From: Xenophilus sp. L33
GTDB lineage: Bacteria > Pseudomonadota > Gammaproteobacteria > Burkholderiales > Burkholderiaceae_C
Direction of reading: 5' to 3'
Assembly (NCBI RefSeq): GCF_009765735.1
Contig: NZ_LMUW01000035.1
Span: 38,687-90,568 of the forward strand
Length of the DNA stretch: 51,882 nucleotides
A program made the translations under genes and the position numbers. A model generated the notes under the pieces. It made no database searches. It worked only from the letters and a program-made list of their open reading frames with translations, and was not told the DNA's origin. Positions within the stretch are counted from its first letter, which is position 1; each line of letters begins with the position of its first letter. This document shows positions 40,113 through 47,799 of the stretch, piece after piece.

Positions 40113-41228
40113 TCAGCCTTTCATGCCCATCGCCGCGGCCTGTTCGGCATCGAAGCGACGGCAGGTGTCGTCGTGGAAGTGGCCCTTCGAGCCGCCGCGC
40201 ACCGTGCCGGCTTCGGCATTGCCGGTGTAGGGCGCCCAGTCGGCGGGCAGGCGGAAGGAATCGGGGCGGGCGATCCAGAGGCGGTAGAGGGTGCGCTTCC
40301 TGGCCTCGTCCTCGTGGTCCTCGAAGCTGGTGCGCGAATGCAGGACGGTCTGGTTGTCGAGCAGCTGCAGGTCGCCGGGCTCGAGGTGCATGCAGAACAT
40401 CAGCTCGGGGCGGCGCACGACGCTGTCGAGGTATTCGACCGCTTCACGTTGCACCGCACTCAGCGGCGGCACGCCGTCGATCTTCAGCGCGTTCTCCAGG
40501 CGGTTGCGGTTCCACACGCAGGTGAGGCGACCGGCCTCGACGCCGGCCAGCGGTGCCAGGAACCAGGGCGGCTCGTCGCCGGTCTCTTCGCCGTTGCGGC
40601 TGAACGGATAGGGCGTGTGCAGCGCAGCGGCCAGGTCGGGCCGCTCGGCGCGCACCACCTCGTAGGCCTTGACCGAGCTGGTGACCATGCTCATGCCGCC
40701 GACCGGCGCCTGGTTGTAGCAGCTGAGCAGCACCACGTCGGAGCCGTCGACATGGAAGTCCAGCTCGGCGTTCGACGAATAGCCGCGGCCGGTCGGGCTG
40801 CGGTAGATGCCGCCGACGTCCTTGACCTCGTTGATGTAGGCCGAGAGCCGGTTCTGCGGCCGCGCCACGCCGAAGTGCAGGCCGATCGCCCAGGTCATCA
40901 ATTCGAACTCCTGCGGCGAGACGCCTTCGCGCGGCAGGTTCCTGATGAGTGCCATGCCGCGGCCGTCGCGCACTTCGCGGAAGGCGTCGGCGAGCGTGCC
41001 GAAGGCCGCGCCGAGGTCGAAGTCGGCCTGTCGGTAGGCGAGCAGCGGCTGGCCTTCGACCCGCGAGCGCCGCACCGTGTCGATCAGGTCGGCGGCCTGT
41101 TGGGCATCGAGGGCGAAGGTCCAGCGGTCTTCGCTCTCGACCTCCGCGCGACTCCAGGCCGCGGGTGTCGGGTCGTAGGCGGGCAGGGCGAAGTCGCGAT
41201 GGAAGGATTCGGCGAGGGCGGCGGTCAT
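40113..41228 (-). CDS. TauD/TfdA-family Fe(II)/2-oxoglutarate dioxygenase
   Basis: A 371-residue non-haem iron dioxygenase. The iron triad is H159-x-D161 (LDFHVDGSD) and distal H297 (DNQTVLHSRTSF), with R312 in ARKRTLYRLWIARP as the probable 2-oxoglutarate carboxylate ligand. The family hydroxylates or cleaves substrates such as taurine, 2,4-D or gamma-butyrobetaine. An N-terminal extension of about 60 residues precedes the core. It is first in the two-gene unit with the MmgE/PrpD gene, preceded by GntR site 2, and probably opens catabolism of the imported compound by hydroxylation. Confidence 0.9.
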   Translation of the reverse strand: MTAALAESFHRDFALPAYDPTPAAWSRAEVESEDRWTFALDAQQAADLIDTVRRSRVEGQPLLAYRQADFDLGAAFGTLADAFREVRDGRGMALIRNLPREGVSPQEFELMTWAIGLHFGVARPQNRLSAYINEVKDVGGIYRSPTGRGYSSNAELDFHVDGSDVVLLSCYNQAPVGGMSMVTSSVKAYEVVRAERPDLAAALHTPYPFSRNGEETGDEPPWFLAPLAGVEAGRLTCVWNRNRLENALKIDGVPPLSAVQREAVEYLDSVVRRPELMFCMHLEPGDLQLLDNQTVLHSRTSFEDHEDEARKRTLYRLWIARPDSFRLPADWAPYTGNAEAGTVRGGSKGHFHDDTCRRFDAEQAAAMGMKG

Positions 41229-41245
41229 GGCTGTTCTCCGGTGCG

Positions 41246-41265
41246 TTGGTATATGTGCATTACAA
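41246..41265. promoter_or_regulatory. GntR operator (site 2) before the dioxygenase gene
   Basis: TTGGTATA-TGTG-CATTACAA, 18 bases upstream of the dioxygenase start, is an imperfect palindrome of the same form as site 1 (TTGK-N12-ACAA). The segment at 41258-41271 is the exact reverse complement of 37186-37199. It lies in the 78-base gap after the PrpF gene and gives the dioxygenase/MmgE unit its own regulated promoter. Confidence 0.65.
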
Positions 41266-41306
41266 CATACACTCTCGAAAAGCCCAAGGCCAAGCCCGTG
41301 CGCTCC

Positions 41307-42491
41307 TCAGGCCACCGGGACGTAGATCGTGCCGGCCATCAGGCGCCGCGCGGTGCGTGCCAGGCCGAGCGCATCGAAGGCGGTGCGTGCCGGTTGCGCC
41401 GCATCCGGGCGAGCCACCACCTTGACTTCCATGACGCCCAGCGGATGGCCGATGCGCAGCGTGTCGGTGGCCGCGCGCGGACCGACCGCTTCGTTGACCA
41501 GCGAGTTGGGGACGCGCGAGGCCGCGGCGGTGCACATCGAGCCGGTGCCGGCCATGCTGTCGTGGCACTTGCCGAGGAAGACCAGCCGGGCGCGCAGGTC
41601 GCAGTCGGCCGCGCGCACCGTGTCCTTGTTGACGTCCACGTAGTCGGCCGGCGGCGCGACGATCACCGCCAGCGGCAGGCCGGGCAGGTGCACGTCCTTC
41701 CAGTGCTTGTAGAGGCCGATGCGCTCGCCGGCCTTCGACTGGATCTCGCCGATCGTCTCGATCAATGCGCGGTTCGCGGTGATCGCGTCCGGCAGTTCGC
41801 TGCCTGACAGGCCGAGCGACTCGGCCGCGATGAAGACGCAGGGATTGGCCGCGTCGACCACCGAGACCGCGACGCGGCGGCCGTCCTCGAGCGCGATCGT
41901 GTCGATCGCCTCGCCGGTCGGCAGCAGCCGGCCGGTCTTGGCGCCGAGCGTGTCGGTGTAGTCCATCAGGATCTCGGCGCCGGTGCCGGGCACGCCGGCG
42001 ATCGCGCAGTCGCCGAGCACCCGCGACCTGCCGTTCTTCACCTGCACCTTCGACACCAGCAGCGTGCCGGTGTTGGTGTTGTGGATGCGCACCGTGGTCA
42101 CGGGCTCGGTGATCGCGACCAGGCCTTCGTCGATCGCGAAGGGTGCGACCGCCGAGGAGATGTTGCCGCAGTTGGCGTCGTAGCCGATCAGGTCGCGGTC
42201 GACGTCGACCTGCGCGAAGGTGTAGTCGACGTCGGCGTCGGCGCGCTCCGAGCGCTGGATGATCGCGACCTTCGAGGTCACCAGCCGCGAGCCGCCGAGG
42301 CCGTCGATCTGCAGCACGTCGGGCGTGCCCATCGCGCGCTTGAGCAGGCGGTCGCGCGCGGGGCCGGCCGGCGGCAGGTCGGCCTGGTGGAAGAACAGCG
42401 CCTTGCTGGTGCCGCCGCGCATGAGCACGCAGCGCACCTCCTGCTGTTCTTCCTGCTGTTCGACAGCTTCGGATTCGATCGAATCGTTCAT
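41307..42491 (-). CDS. PrpF family isomerase (methylaconitate / methylitaconate / oxalomesaconate type)
   Basis: A 394-residue protein of the PrpF family, whose members shift a double bond in unsaturated di- or tricarboxylates: 2-methylaconitate isomerase, methylitaconate delta-isomerase and 4-oxalomesaconate tautomerase. The signature CVLMRGGTSKALFF carries the conserved lysine (K30); C108 in DANCGNISSAVAPF and the late GKCHDSMAGTGSMCTAAA block provide the other conserved cysteines. A Glu/Gln-rich stretch at residues 6-18 is unusual. The ATG at 42491 follows GGAGAC. It is fourth in the lyase-LeuC-LeuD-PrpF unit. Confidence 0.92.
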   Translation of the reverse strand: MNDSIESEAVEQQEEQQEVRCVLMRGGTSKALFFHQADLPPAGPARDRLLKRAMGTPDVLQIDGLGGSRLVTSKVAIIQRSERADADVDYTFAQVDVDRDLIGYDANCGNISSAVAPFAIDEGLVAITEPVTTVRIHNTNTGTLLVSKVQVKNGRSRVLGDCAIAGVPGTGAEILMDYTDTLGAKTGRLLPTGEAIDTIALEDGRRVAVSVVDAANPCVFIAAESLGLSGSELPDAITANRALIETIGEIQSKAGERIGLYKHWKDVHLPGLPLAVIVAPPADYVDVNKDTVRAADCDLRARLVFLGKCHDSMAGTGSMCTAAASRVPNSLVNEAVGPRAATDTLRIGHPLGVMEVKVVARPDAAQPARTAFDALGLARTARRLMAGTIYVPVA

Positions 42492-42514
42492 GGTGTCTCC
42501 GGAGTTTTCACTTG

Positions 42515-43129
42515 TCAGGCCGCCAACGGCCAGGCCCAGGGCCGGCGCTGGCGGTCGGCCTCCTGCCAGGCCAGGATCAGCGGCTCGTCCTTGAGCGTGA
42601 GGCCGATGTCGTCGAGGCCGTGCAGCAGCGCCTCGCGCCGCAGCGGGTCGACGGTGAAGGGGGTGGCGACGCCGCCCGCGGCCTGGATGCTGCACTGCTG
42701 CAGGTCGACCGTGAGCGGCTCGCCGTGCGCGCAGGCCGCGGCCAGCGCCTCGACCTGCGAAGCCGCGAGGCGGATCGGCAGCACGCCGTTCTGGAAGCAG
42801 TTGCTGAAGAAGATGTCGCCGAAACTCGGCGCGATGACGCAGCGCACGCCCAGTCCCTGCAGCGCGTTGACCGCGCCTTCGCGCGACGAGCCGCAGCCGA
42901 AGTTGTCGCCGGCCAGCAGGAAGGGCGCGTGCCGGAAGGCCGGCTGGTTGAAGACGAAGTCGGGGTCGTCGCTGCCGTCCTCGCGGTAGCGCAGCGCCTC
43001 GAAGCAGTAGGGACCGAGCTGGTCCCTGCCGAGCGTGGTGAGCCGTTCGATGCGGACGATGACGTCGGTGTCGACGTTGGCCCGCGGCAGGTGGGCCGCC
43101 GCGCCGGTGACGACGGTGAAGGGTTGCAT
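42515..43129 (-). CDS. small subunit of an aconitase-family hydro-lyase (LeuD-like)
   Basis: A 204-residue protein of the 3-isopropylmalate dehydratase small-subunit family. ANVDTDVIVR near residue 17 and LLAGDNFGCGSSREGAVNALQGLGV (swivel-domain substrate-binding loop) are diagnostic. With the large subunit it would hydrate or dehydrate a branched dicarboxylate. Annotation pipelines would call it leuD, but the neighbours are catabolic: the PrpF isomerase and a C-C lyase. Dimethylmaleate hydratase and related enzymes share this architecture. It begins two bases after the LeuC stop. Confidence 0.88.
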   Translation of the reverse strand: MQPFTVVTGAAAHLPRANVDTDVIVRIERLTTLGRDQLGPYCFEALRYREDGSDDPDFVFNQPAFRHAPFLLAGDNFGCGSSREGAVNALQGLGVRCVIAPSFGDIFFSNCFQNGVLPIRLAASQVEALAAACAHGEPLTVDLQQCSIQAAGGVATPFTVDPLRREALLHGLDDIGLTLKDEPLILAWQEADRQRRPWAWPLAA

Positions 43130-43131
43130 GG

Positions 43132-44535
43132 TCACTGGAGGGCCTCCGAAGGATCCACGATCGCCCCCGCGATCGCCGCCGCCGCGGCCATGGCCGGGCT
43201 GGCGAGATGGGTGCGCGCGCCCGGCCCCTGGCGGCCGACGAAGTTGCGGTTGGAGGTCGACACCGAACGCTGCTGCGGCGGCACCTGCTCGCCGTTGGCC
43301 GCCACGCACATGCTGCAGCCCGGCTCGCGCCACATGAAGCCGGCAGCCTTGAAGACCTCGTGCAGGCCTTCGGCCTCGGCCTCGCGCTTGACGCCCTCGG
43401 AGCCGGGCACCACCCACGCGGTGACACCTGGCGCGACCTGCCGTCCGCGGGCGACCGCAGCGGCAGCGCGCAAGTCGGAGAGCCGCGAATTGGCGCAGGA
43501 GCCGATGAAGACCCAGTCGACCGGCGTGCCGGCGATCGACTGCCCGGCCTCGAGGCCCATGTAGTCGAGCGCGGCGGCCAGCGTGTCGCGCCGGGTCGCG
43601 TCGGGCGCGTCCTTCGGATCGGGCACGCGGCCGTCGATCGCGATCGCGTGCTCGGGGCTGGTGCCCCAGGTGATGGTCGGGCGCACCGCGGAGGCGTCGA
43701 TGACTTCCTCGCGGTCGAAGCGGGCGTCGGCGTCGCCGGGCAACTGCCGCCAGTCGGCCACCGCCGCGTCGAAGGCGGCGCCCTGCGGCGCGAAGGGCCT
43801 GCCGCGCAGGAAGTCGAAGGTGCGCTGGTCGGGCGCGACCAGGCCGAAGCGCGCGCCCAGCTCGACCGAGAGGTTGCACAGCGTGAGTCGGCCCTCGACC
43901 TCCATCGCCTCGATCGCCGGACCCGCGAATTCGATCGCGGAACCGACGCCGGCCGCGGCGCCGAGCTTGCCGATGATGTGCAGCGCCAGGTCCTTGGCGG
44001 TGACGCCGGCGCGCAGCGCGCCTTCGCAGCGGATGCGCAGCTGGCGCGGCTTCTGCTGGCGCAGCGTCTGCGTCGCCAGCGCGTGCGTGCTTTCCGACGA
44101 GCCGACGCCGAAGGCCATCGCGCCCAGGCCGCCGTTGGTGCAGGTATGGCTGTCGCCGCAGATGACGGTGAGGCCGGGCAGCACGATGCCCAGCTCCGGT
44201 CCCATCACGTGGACGATGCCTTGCCCCGGCTGGCCGAGGTCGAACATGCGCACGCCGAAGCGCTCGCTGCCCTGCTTCAGCGCGGCGTGCAGCTTGCCGC
44301 CGAGCGGGAAGGTGGTGGCGACGCGGCCGGGCTGGCTCGAGACCGCGTGGTCGGGCGTCGAGAAGACGAGCTCGCGGTTGTGCAGCGGCAGGCCGCGGGC
44401 TGCCACATCCGCCAGGGCCGGCGGCCCCGACAGGTCGTGCAGCAGGTGGCGGTCGATGTGCAGCAGCGCCCAGCCGTCGCCCAGGTCGCGCACCACGTGC
44501 GCGTCCCACAGCTTGTCGAAGAGGGTGCGCGGCAT
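43132..44535 (-). CDS. large subunit of an aconitase-family hydro-lyase (LeuC-like)
   Basis: A 467-residue iron-sulphur hydro-lyase subunit. The cluster cysteines are visible in DWVFIGSCANSR and GCSMCVAANGE, with VICGDSHTCTNGGLGAMAFGVGSSE and STSNRNFVGRQG as further family marks. True LeuC usually reads GCSMCLAMN, so the active-site region is somewhat divergent. It probably pairs with the LeuD-like gene two bases on. No leuA or leuB is present, so a catabolic hydratase is more likely than leucine biosynthesis. It starts one base after the lyase stop. Confidence 0.88.
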   Translation of the reverse strand: MPRTLFDKLWDAHVVRDLGDGWALLHIDRHLLHDLSGPPALADVAARGLPLHNRELVFSTPDHAVSSQPGRVATTFPLGGKLHAALKQGSERFGVRMFDLGQPGQGIVHVMGPELGIVLPGLTVICGDSHTCTNGGLGAMAFGVGSSESTHALATQTLRQQKPRQLRIRCEGALRAGVTAKDLALHIIGKLGAAAGVGSAIEFAGPAIEAMEVEGRLTLCNLSVELGARFGLVAPDQRTFDFLRGRPFAPQGAAFDAAVADWRQLPGDADARFDREEVIDASAVRPTITWGTSPEHAIAIDGRVPDPKDAPDATRRDTLAAALDYMGLEAGQSIAGTPVDWVFIGSCANSRLSDLRAAAAVARGRQVAPGVTAWVVPGSEGVKREAEAEGLHEVFKAAGFMWREPGCSMCVAANGEQVPPQQRSVSTSNRNFVGRQGPGARTHLASPAMAAAAAIAGAIVDPSEALQ

Positions 44536-44536
44536 G

Positions 44537-45406
44537 TCAGCGGCCGATCGGCTCGCCAGCGGCGAAGCGGGTGCGCAGGGCGTCCCATTCGTCGGCGCCG
44601 AAGCGGCGGAAGGTCTGGGCCACGCTGGTGGAACTGGCGGCGGCGACCCGCGTCCTCTTGAGCTCGGCGAGTGCCGCATCGCCGGCCTCGAGCGTCGCCT
44701 TGAGCATCAGACCCGGGAGGATCGCAAGCTTGTAGCCCATCTCTTCGGCCTGCCGCAGGTCGTACACCGGCGTGCGGCCGCCGGGCACCACGTTCAGGAG
44801 GCAAGGGCCCTTCACCCGCTTCGGCACCGCGGCGGCTTCCTCGACCGTCTGCGTGGCCTCGACGAAGGCCAGGTCGGCACCGGCCTCGAGCGCGGCGTTG
44901 GCGCGCCAGACGGCTTCGTCCAGGTCGTGCATCGCGCGGGCGTCGGTGCGGGCGATGACGATGAACTCGCGGCCCTTGCGGGCCTCGACCGCGGCGCGGA
45001 TCTTCGAGACGAATTCCTCGCGCGAAACGACCACCTTGCCGTCGAGGTGGCCGCAGCGCTTGGGCGAGACCTGGTCCTCGATGTGGATCGCGGCGACACC
45101 GCGGGCTTCGTATTCGCGCACGGTGCGGGTCACGTTCAGCTCGTTGCCGTAGCCGGTGTCGGCGTCCGCGATCAGCGGGATGTTGCAGGAGCGGGCCATG
45201 ACCGCGGCGTTGTCGACCATCTCGTTCATGGTGAGCAGGCCGAAGTCGGGAAAGCCGCGGGCGGCCGAGGTGCCGGCGCCGGTCATGTAGACCGCGCTGA
45301 AGCCGGCCTGCTCGATCAGCCGCGCGCCGATGCCGTCGTAGGCGCCGGGGGCGATGACCATGCCGGGGGCGGCCAACTGTTGCCGCAGGGAAACGGGTGT
45401 GCGCAT
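44537..45406 (-). CDS. isocitrate lyase/PEP-mutase family lyase (PrpB / dimethylmalate lyase type)
   Basis: A 289-residue (beta/alpha)8 lyase. PLIADADTGYGNELNVTRTVREYEARGVAAIHIEDQVSPKRCGHLDGK contains the Mg2+ aspartates (D81, D83) and the mobile-loop motif K116-R-C-G-H120; the cysteine C118 marks C-C bond lyases rather than PEP mutases or decarboxylases. Relatives cleave 2-methylisocitrate (pyruvate plus succinate) or 2,3-dimethylmalate (pyruvate plus propionate). It heads the unit lyase-LeuC-LeuD-PrpF; GGAGAC precedes the ATG. It is divergent from GntR gene 2, with site 3 between. Confidence 0.9.
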   Translation of the reverse strand: MRTPVSLRQQLAAPGMVIAPGAYDGIGARLIEQAGFSAVYMTGAGTSAARGFPDFGLLTMNEMVDNAAVMARSCNIPLIADADTGYGNELNVTRTVREYEARGVAAIHIEDQVSPKRCGHLDGKVVVSREEFVSKIRAAVEARKGREFIVIARTDARAMHDLDEAVWRANAALEAGADLAFVEATQTVEEAAAVPKRVKGPCLLNVVPGGRTPVYDLRQAEEMGYKLAILPGLMLKATLEAGDAALAELKRTRVAAASSTSVAQTFRRFGADEWDALRTRFAAGEPIGR

Positions 45407-45448
45407 CGGGTGTCTCCGTGATGTGTCGACAAGGCCGAAACCGGCCAG

Positions 45449-45468
45449 TTGTTCTAAGACTATCACAA
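45449..45468. promoter_or_regulatory. GntR operator, TTGT-N12-ACAA (site 3)
   Basis: TTGTTCTA-AGAC-TATCACAA lies between the lyase gene and GntR gene 2. The outer four bases and the overall length match site 1. It is well placed to control both divergent promoters. Confidence 0.6.
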
Positions 45469-45501
45469 CATAACAACAAGTCAAGCGCTATGCTATCGGC
45501 C

Positions 45502-46287
45502 ATGAACGCGCCGACACCTGCCTTCCTCGCCACCAAGGGCACCTCGCTGCACCGGCAGCTCTTCCTGGTCCTGCGCGACCAGATCATGCAAGGCCTCTTC
45601 GCCGACGGTGCGCTGCCCAAGGAAGAGGCGCTGTGCGAGCGCTTCGGCGTCTCGCGCATCACGGTGCGGCGTGCGCTGGCCGACCTGGCGGCGCAGGGTC
45701 TGGTGGAACGCCGCCACGGTCGCGGCACCTTCGTCTCGCCCGACCTGCCATTGCAGCGCGCCGCGCCCAGCCTCAGCGTGCTCGAGAGCCTGCGCAAGAC
45801 CGCGCAGGAGACGGAGGTGCGGGTGCTCGAGGTGGAGCAGGGCACGCCGCCGCCCGAGGTGGCGTCGCTGCTGGTGCTGGCCCCCGGCGCCAAGGCGGTG
45901 CACGCGCTGCGCCTGCGCAGCGAGATCGGCGGTCCGCCCGCGCTGTTGACCGACGTCTGGGTGCCGCTGGACGTCGGCCAGAAGGTCACCGCCGCCGCGC
46001 TCAAGAAGAAGGCGCTCTACGAGATGCTGATGGCCCAAGGCATCCAGTTCGGCCGGGTGGTGCAGGAGATCAGCGCGGTGGTCGCCGACCCGGTGCGCGC
46101 CGGCCTGCTGCAGACCGAGGTCGGCAGCCCGCTCCTGCGCCTCGTGCGGCTGATGCACGACATGGACGAGCGCCCGGTGCTGCACCTCACCGCCTACATG
46201 GCGGCCGAGCGCAGCCGCATCCTGATGGAGATCCCGGGCGCCACGATCAACACGCTGAGCGCCGGGCAGATCGTGCACGGCGCGTAG
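45502..46287 (+). CDS. GntR/UTRA transcriptional regulator 2
   Basis: A 261-residue regulator with winged helix LHRQLFLVLRDQIMQGLFADGALPKEEALCERFGVSRITVRRALADLAAQGLVERRHGRGTFVSP and a C-terminal UTRA domain (LLTDVWVPLDVGQKVTA ... HLTAYMAAERSRILMEIPGATINTLSAGQIVHG). The ATG at 45502 is preferred over 45490 because it gives the same start-to-helix spacing as its paralogue at the far end of the block. It probably represses the lyase-LeuCD-PrpF unit until a pathway intermediate binds. Confidence 0.92.
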   Translation: MNAPTPAFLATKGTSLHRQLFLVLRDQIMQGLFADGALPKEEALCERFGVSRITVRRALADLAAQGLVERRHGRGTFVSPDLPLQRAAPSLSVLESLRKTAQETEVRVLEVEQGTPPPEVASLLVLAPGAKAVHALRLRSEIGGPPALLTDVWVPLDVGQKVTAAALKKKALYEMLMAQGIQFGRVVQEISAVVADPVRAGLLQTEVGSPLLRLVRLMHDMDERPVLHLTAYMAAERSRILMEIPGATINTLSAGQIVHGA

Positions 46288-46290
46288 CCG

Positions 46291-47211
46291 TCAGGCGCGT
46301 CCTGGCCGCTCCACCGCCGGCGCGCCGCTCTTGTCGCGCGCGATCAGGGCGACGAAGCGGCGCGCGCCCAGCCCCAGCGGCCGCTCGCGCGACCAGACCA
46401 CGTCGACCCACAGGTCCAGCCCGTTCGACAGGTTCTCGAAGGCGATCTCGACCAGCGTGCCGGCGGCCACGTGCGGCCCGGCGAAGTTGCGCGGCAGCCA
46501 GCCCCAGCCCAGGCCGGCGCTGATCAGGCTCAGCGCCGCCAGCGCGTTGTCGGTGCGCCAGACGTGGCGGGCGAAGACGAAGCGCGGGTCGCTGGTCGCC
46601 AGGTCGCGGCCGGCCACCACGATCTGGCGCGTGCTGGTGAGGTGCTCCTCGCGCAGCCGTCCGCCAGCGCCGGCCAGCACCGGATGGTCGGGCGCCATCA
46701 CCGCGACCATGGTGTCGCTGCCGACTTCCTGGAAGCCTTCGCGGCCGTCCAGGCTGGGCCGCTCGAAGACCAGCGCCAGTTGGGCCCTGCCGCTGTGCAG
46801 CAACGCCAGCGCATCGGCCTGGGGCGCGGCCAGCACCTCGACCTCCAGCAGCGGATGCTCGCGGGCCAGCGCGGCGAGCGGCCCGCTCCAGGGCGCCGCC
46901 AGCAGCTCGGGCGCGATCGCCAGCGTGAGGCGGTTCTCGAGGCCCTGCGTCAGCGAGAGCGCCTGCACCTGCAACTGCTTCAACTGGGCCGCCAGCAGCC
47001 GGGCCTGCGGCTCCAGCGAGCGGGCCGCCGCGGTGGGCCGCGGCTCGCGGCCGCTGCGGTCGAAGAGCGGCAGGTCCAGTTCCGCCTCCAGGTTGGCGAT
47101 CGCCATGCTGACCGCGGACGGCACCCGCCCGAGCGCACGGGCGGCGGCCGAGAAGGAGCCATGGTCGATGACCGCAAGGAAGACCTCGGCGCTGTCGCTG
47201 CTGAAGCTCAT
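46291..47211 (-). CDS. LysR-family regulator divergent from PACE efflux gene
   Basis: A 306-residue LysR protein. Helix-turn-helix: AEVFLAVIDHGSFSAAARALGRVPSAVSMAIANLEAELDLPLFDRS. The effector domain starts near LTLAIAPELLAAPWSGPL. It faces a PACE-type efflux gene across an 88-base AT-rich spacer with a 9-base inverted repeat, the same arrangement as AceR/AceI. Its stop lies three bases after the convergent GntR gene 2. Confidence 0.92.
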   Translation of the reverse strand: MSFSSDSAEVFLAVIDHGSFSAAARALGRVPSAVSMAIANLEAELDLPLFDRSGREPRPTAAARSLEPQARLLAAQLKQLQVQALSLTQGLENRLTLAIAPELLAAPWSGPLAALAREHPLLEVEVLAAPQADALALLHSGRAQLALVFERPSLDGREGFQEVGSDTMVAVMAPDHPVLAGAGGRLREEHLTSTRQIVVAGRDLATSDPRFVFARHVWRTDNALAALSLISAGLGWGWLPRNFAGPHVAAGTLVEIAFENLSNGLDLWVDVVWSRERPLGLGARRFVALIARDKSGAPAVERPGRA

Positions 47212-47236
47212 CTGTCAATAGAACTGAAAGAAGATG

Positions 47237-47267
47237 ACTTTATATATCAATTGAACGCATATAAAGT
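47237..47267. promoter_or_regulatory. inverted repeat in the LysR / PACE divergent spacer
   Basis: Perfect 9-base arms ACTTTATAT (47237-47245) and ATATAAAGT (47259-47267) separated by 13 bases. The spacer is strikingly AT-rich compared with its surroundings and probably holds both promoters and the LysR site. Confidence 0.6.
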
Positions 47268-47299
47268 TCATCGATCGTCACATTCCACCGAGAAGATTC

Positions 47300-47728
47300 A
47301 TGCAGGGCCTCAAGCGTCGCGTCGTCTACATCAGCCTCTACGAGGGCATCGCCATCGTCGCGGCGAGCGTCGGGCTGTCGCTGATGTCGGGCCAGGGGCT
47401 CGGCCATTCCGGCGTGCTGTCGGTGATGGCCTCGATCGTCGCCGTGGTCTGGAACCTGGCCTTCAACGCCCTCTTCGAGCGCTGGGAGTCGCGCCAGGCG
47501 GTCCGTGGCCGCAGCATCGGCCGGCGCATCGCGCATGCGATCGGCTTCGAAGGCGGCCTGGTCGCCTTCCTGGTGCCGATGTTCGCCTGGTGGCTGGACG
47601 TCAGCCTGCTGCAGGCGCTGACCATGGACCTGGGGCTGGTGGTGTTCTTCCTGGTCTACACCTTCGTCTTCAACTGGAGCTTCGACGCGGTGTTCGGGCT
47701 GCCGGCGGCGGCGATGCAACCGACATAG
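47300..47728 (+). CDS. PACE-family efflux transporter (AceI-like)
   Basis: A 142-residue, four-helix inner-membrane protein with two bacterial transmembrane-pair repeats, as in the proteobacterial antimicrobial compound efflux family that exports chlorhexidine and other biocides or short diamines. The N-terminal LKRRVVYISLYEGIAIV contains the conserved helix-1 glutamate (E14) needed for proton coupling, and the second repeat opens GRRIAHAIGFEGGLVAFLVPMFAWW. Motifs WNLAFNALFERWE and FNWSFDAVFG end the two pairs. The divergent LysR gene probably induces it. Confidence 0.9.
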   Translation: MQGLKRRVVYISLYEGIAIVAASVGLSLMSGQGLGHSGVLSVMASIVAVVWNLAFNALFERWESRQAVRGRSIGRRIAHAIGFEGGLVAFLVPMFAWWLDVSLLQALTMDLGLVVFFLVYTFVFNWSFDAVFGLPAAAMQPT

Positions 47729-47799
47729 CACCGCTCGGCCGAATCGGCTGCACGGGAAATACCGGGTCAGGCGAGCCGTGCCCGAGTGGTGTGGATATG

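Noticed and set aside
42515..44535. Leucine biosynthesis operon leuCD
   Set aside because: No leuA or leuB; the genes are embedded between a PrpF isomerase and a C-C lyase under GntR sites, so a catabolic hydratase fits better, though biosynthesis is not excluded.
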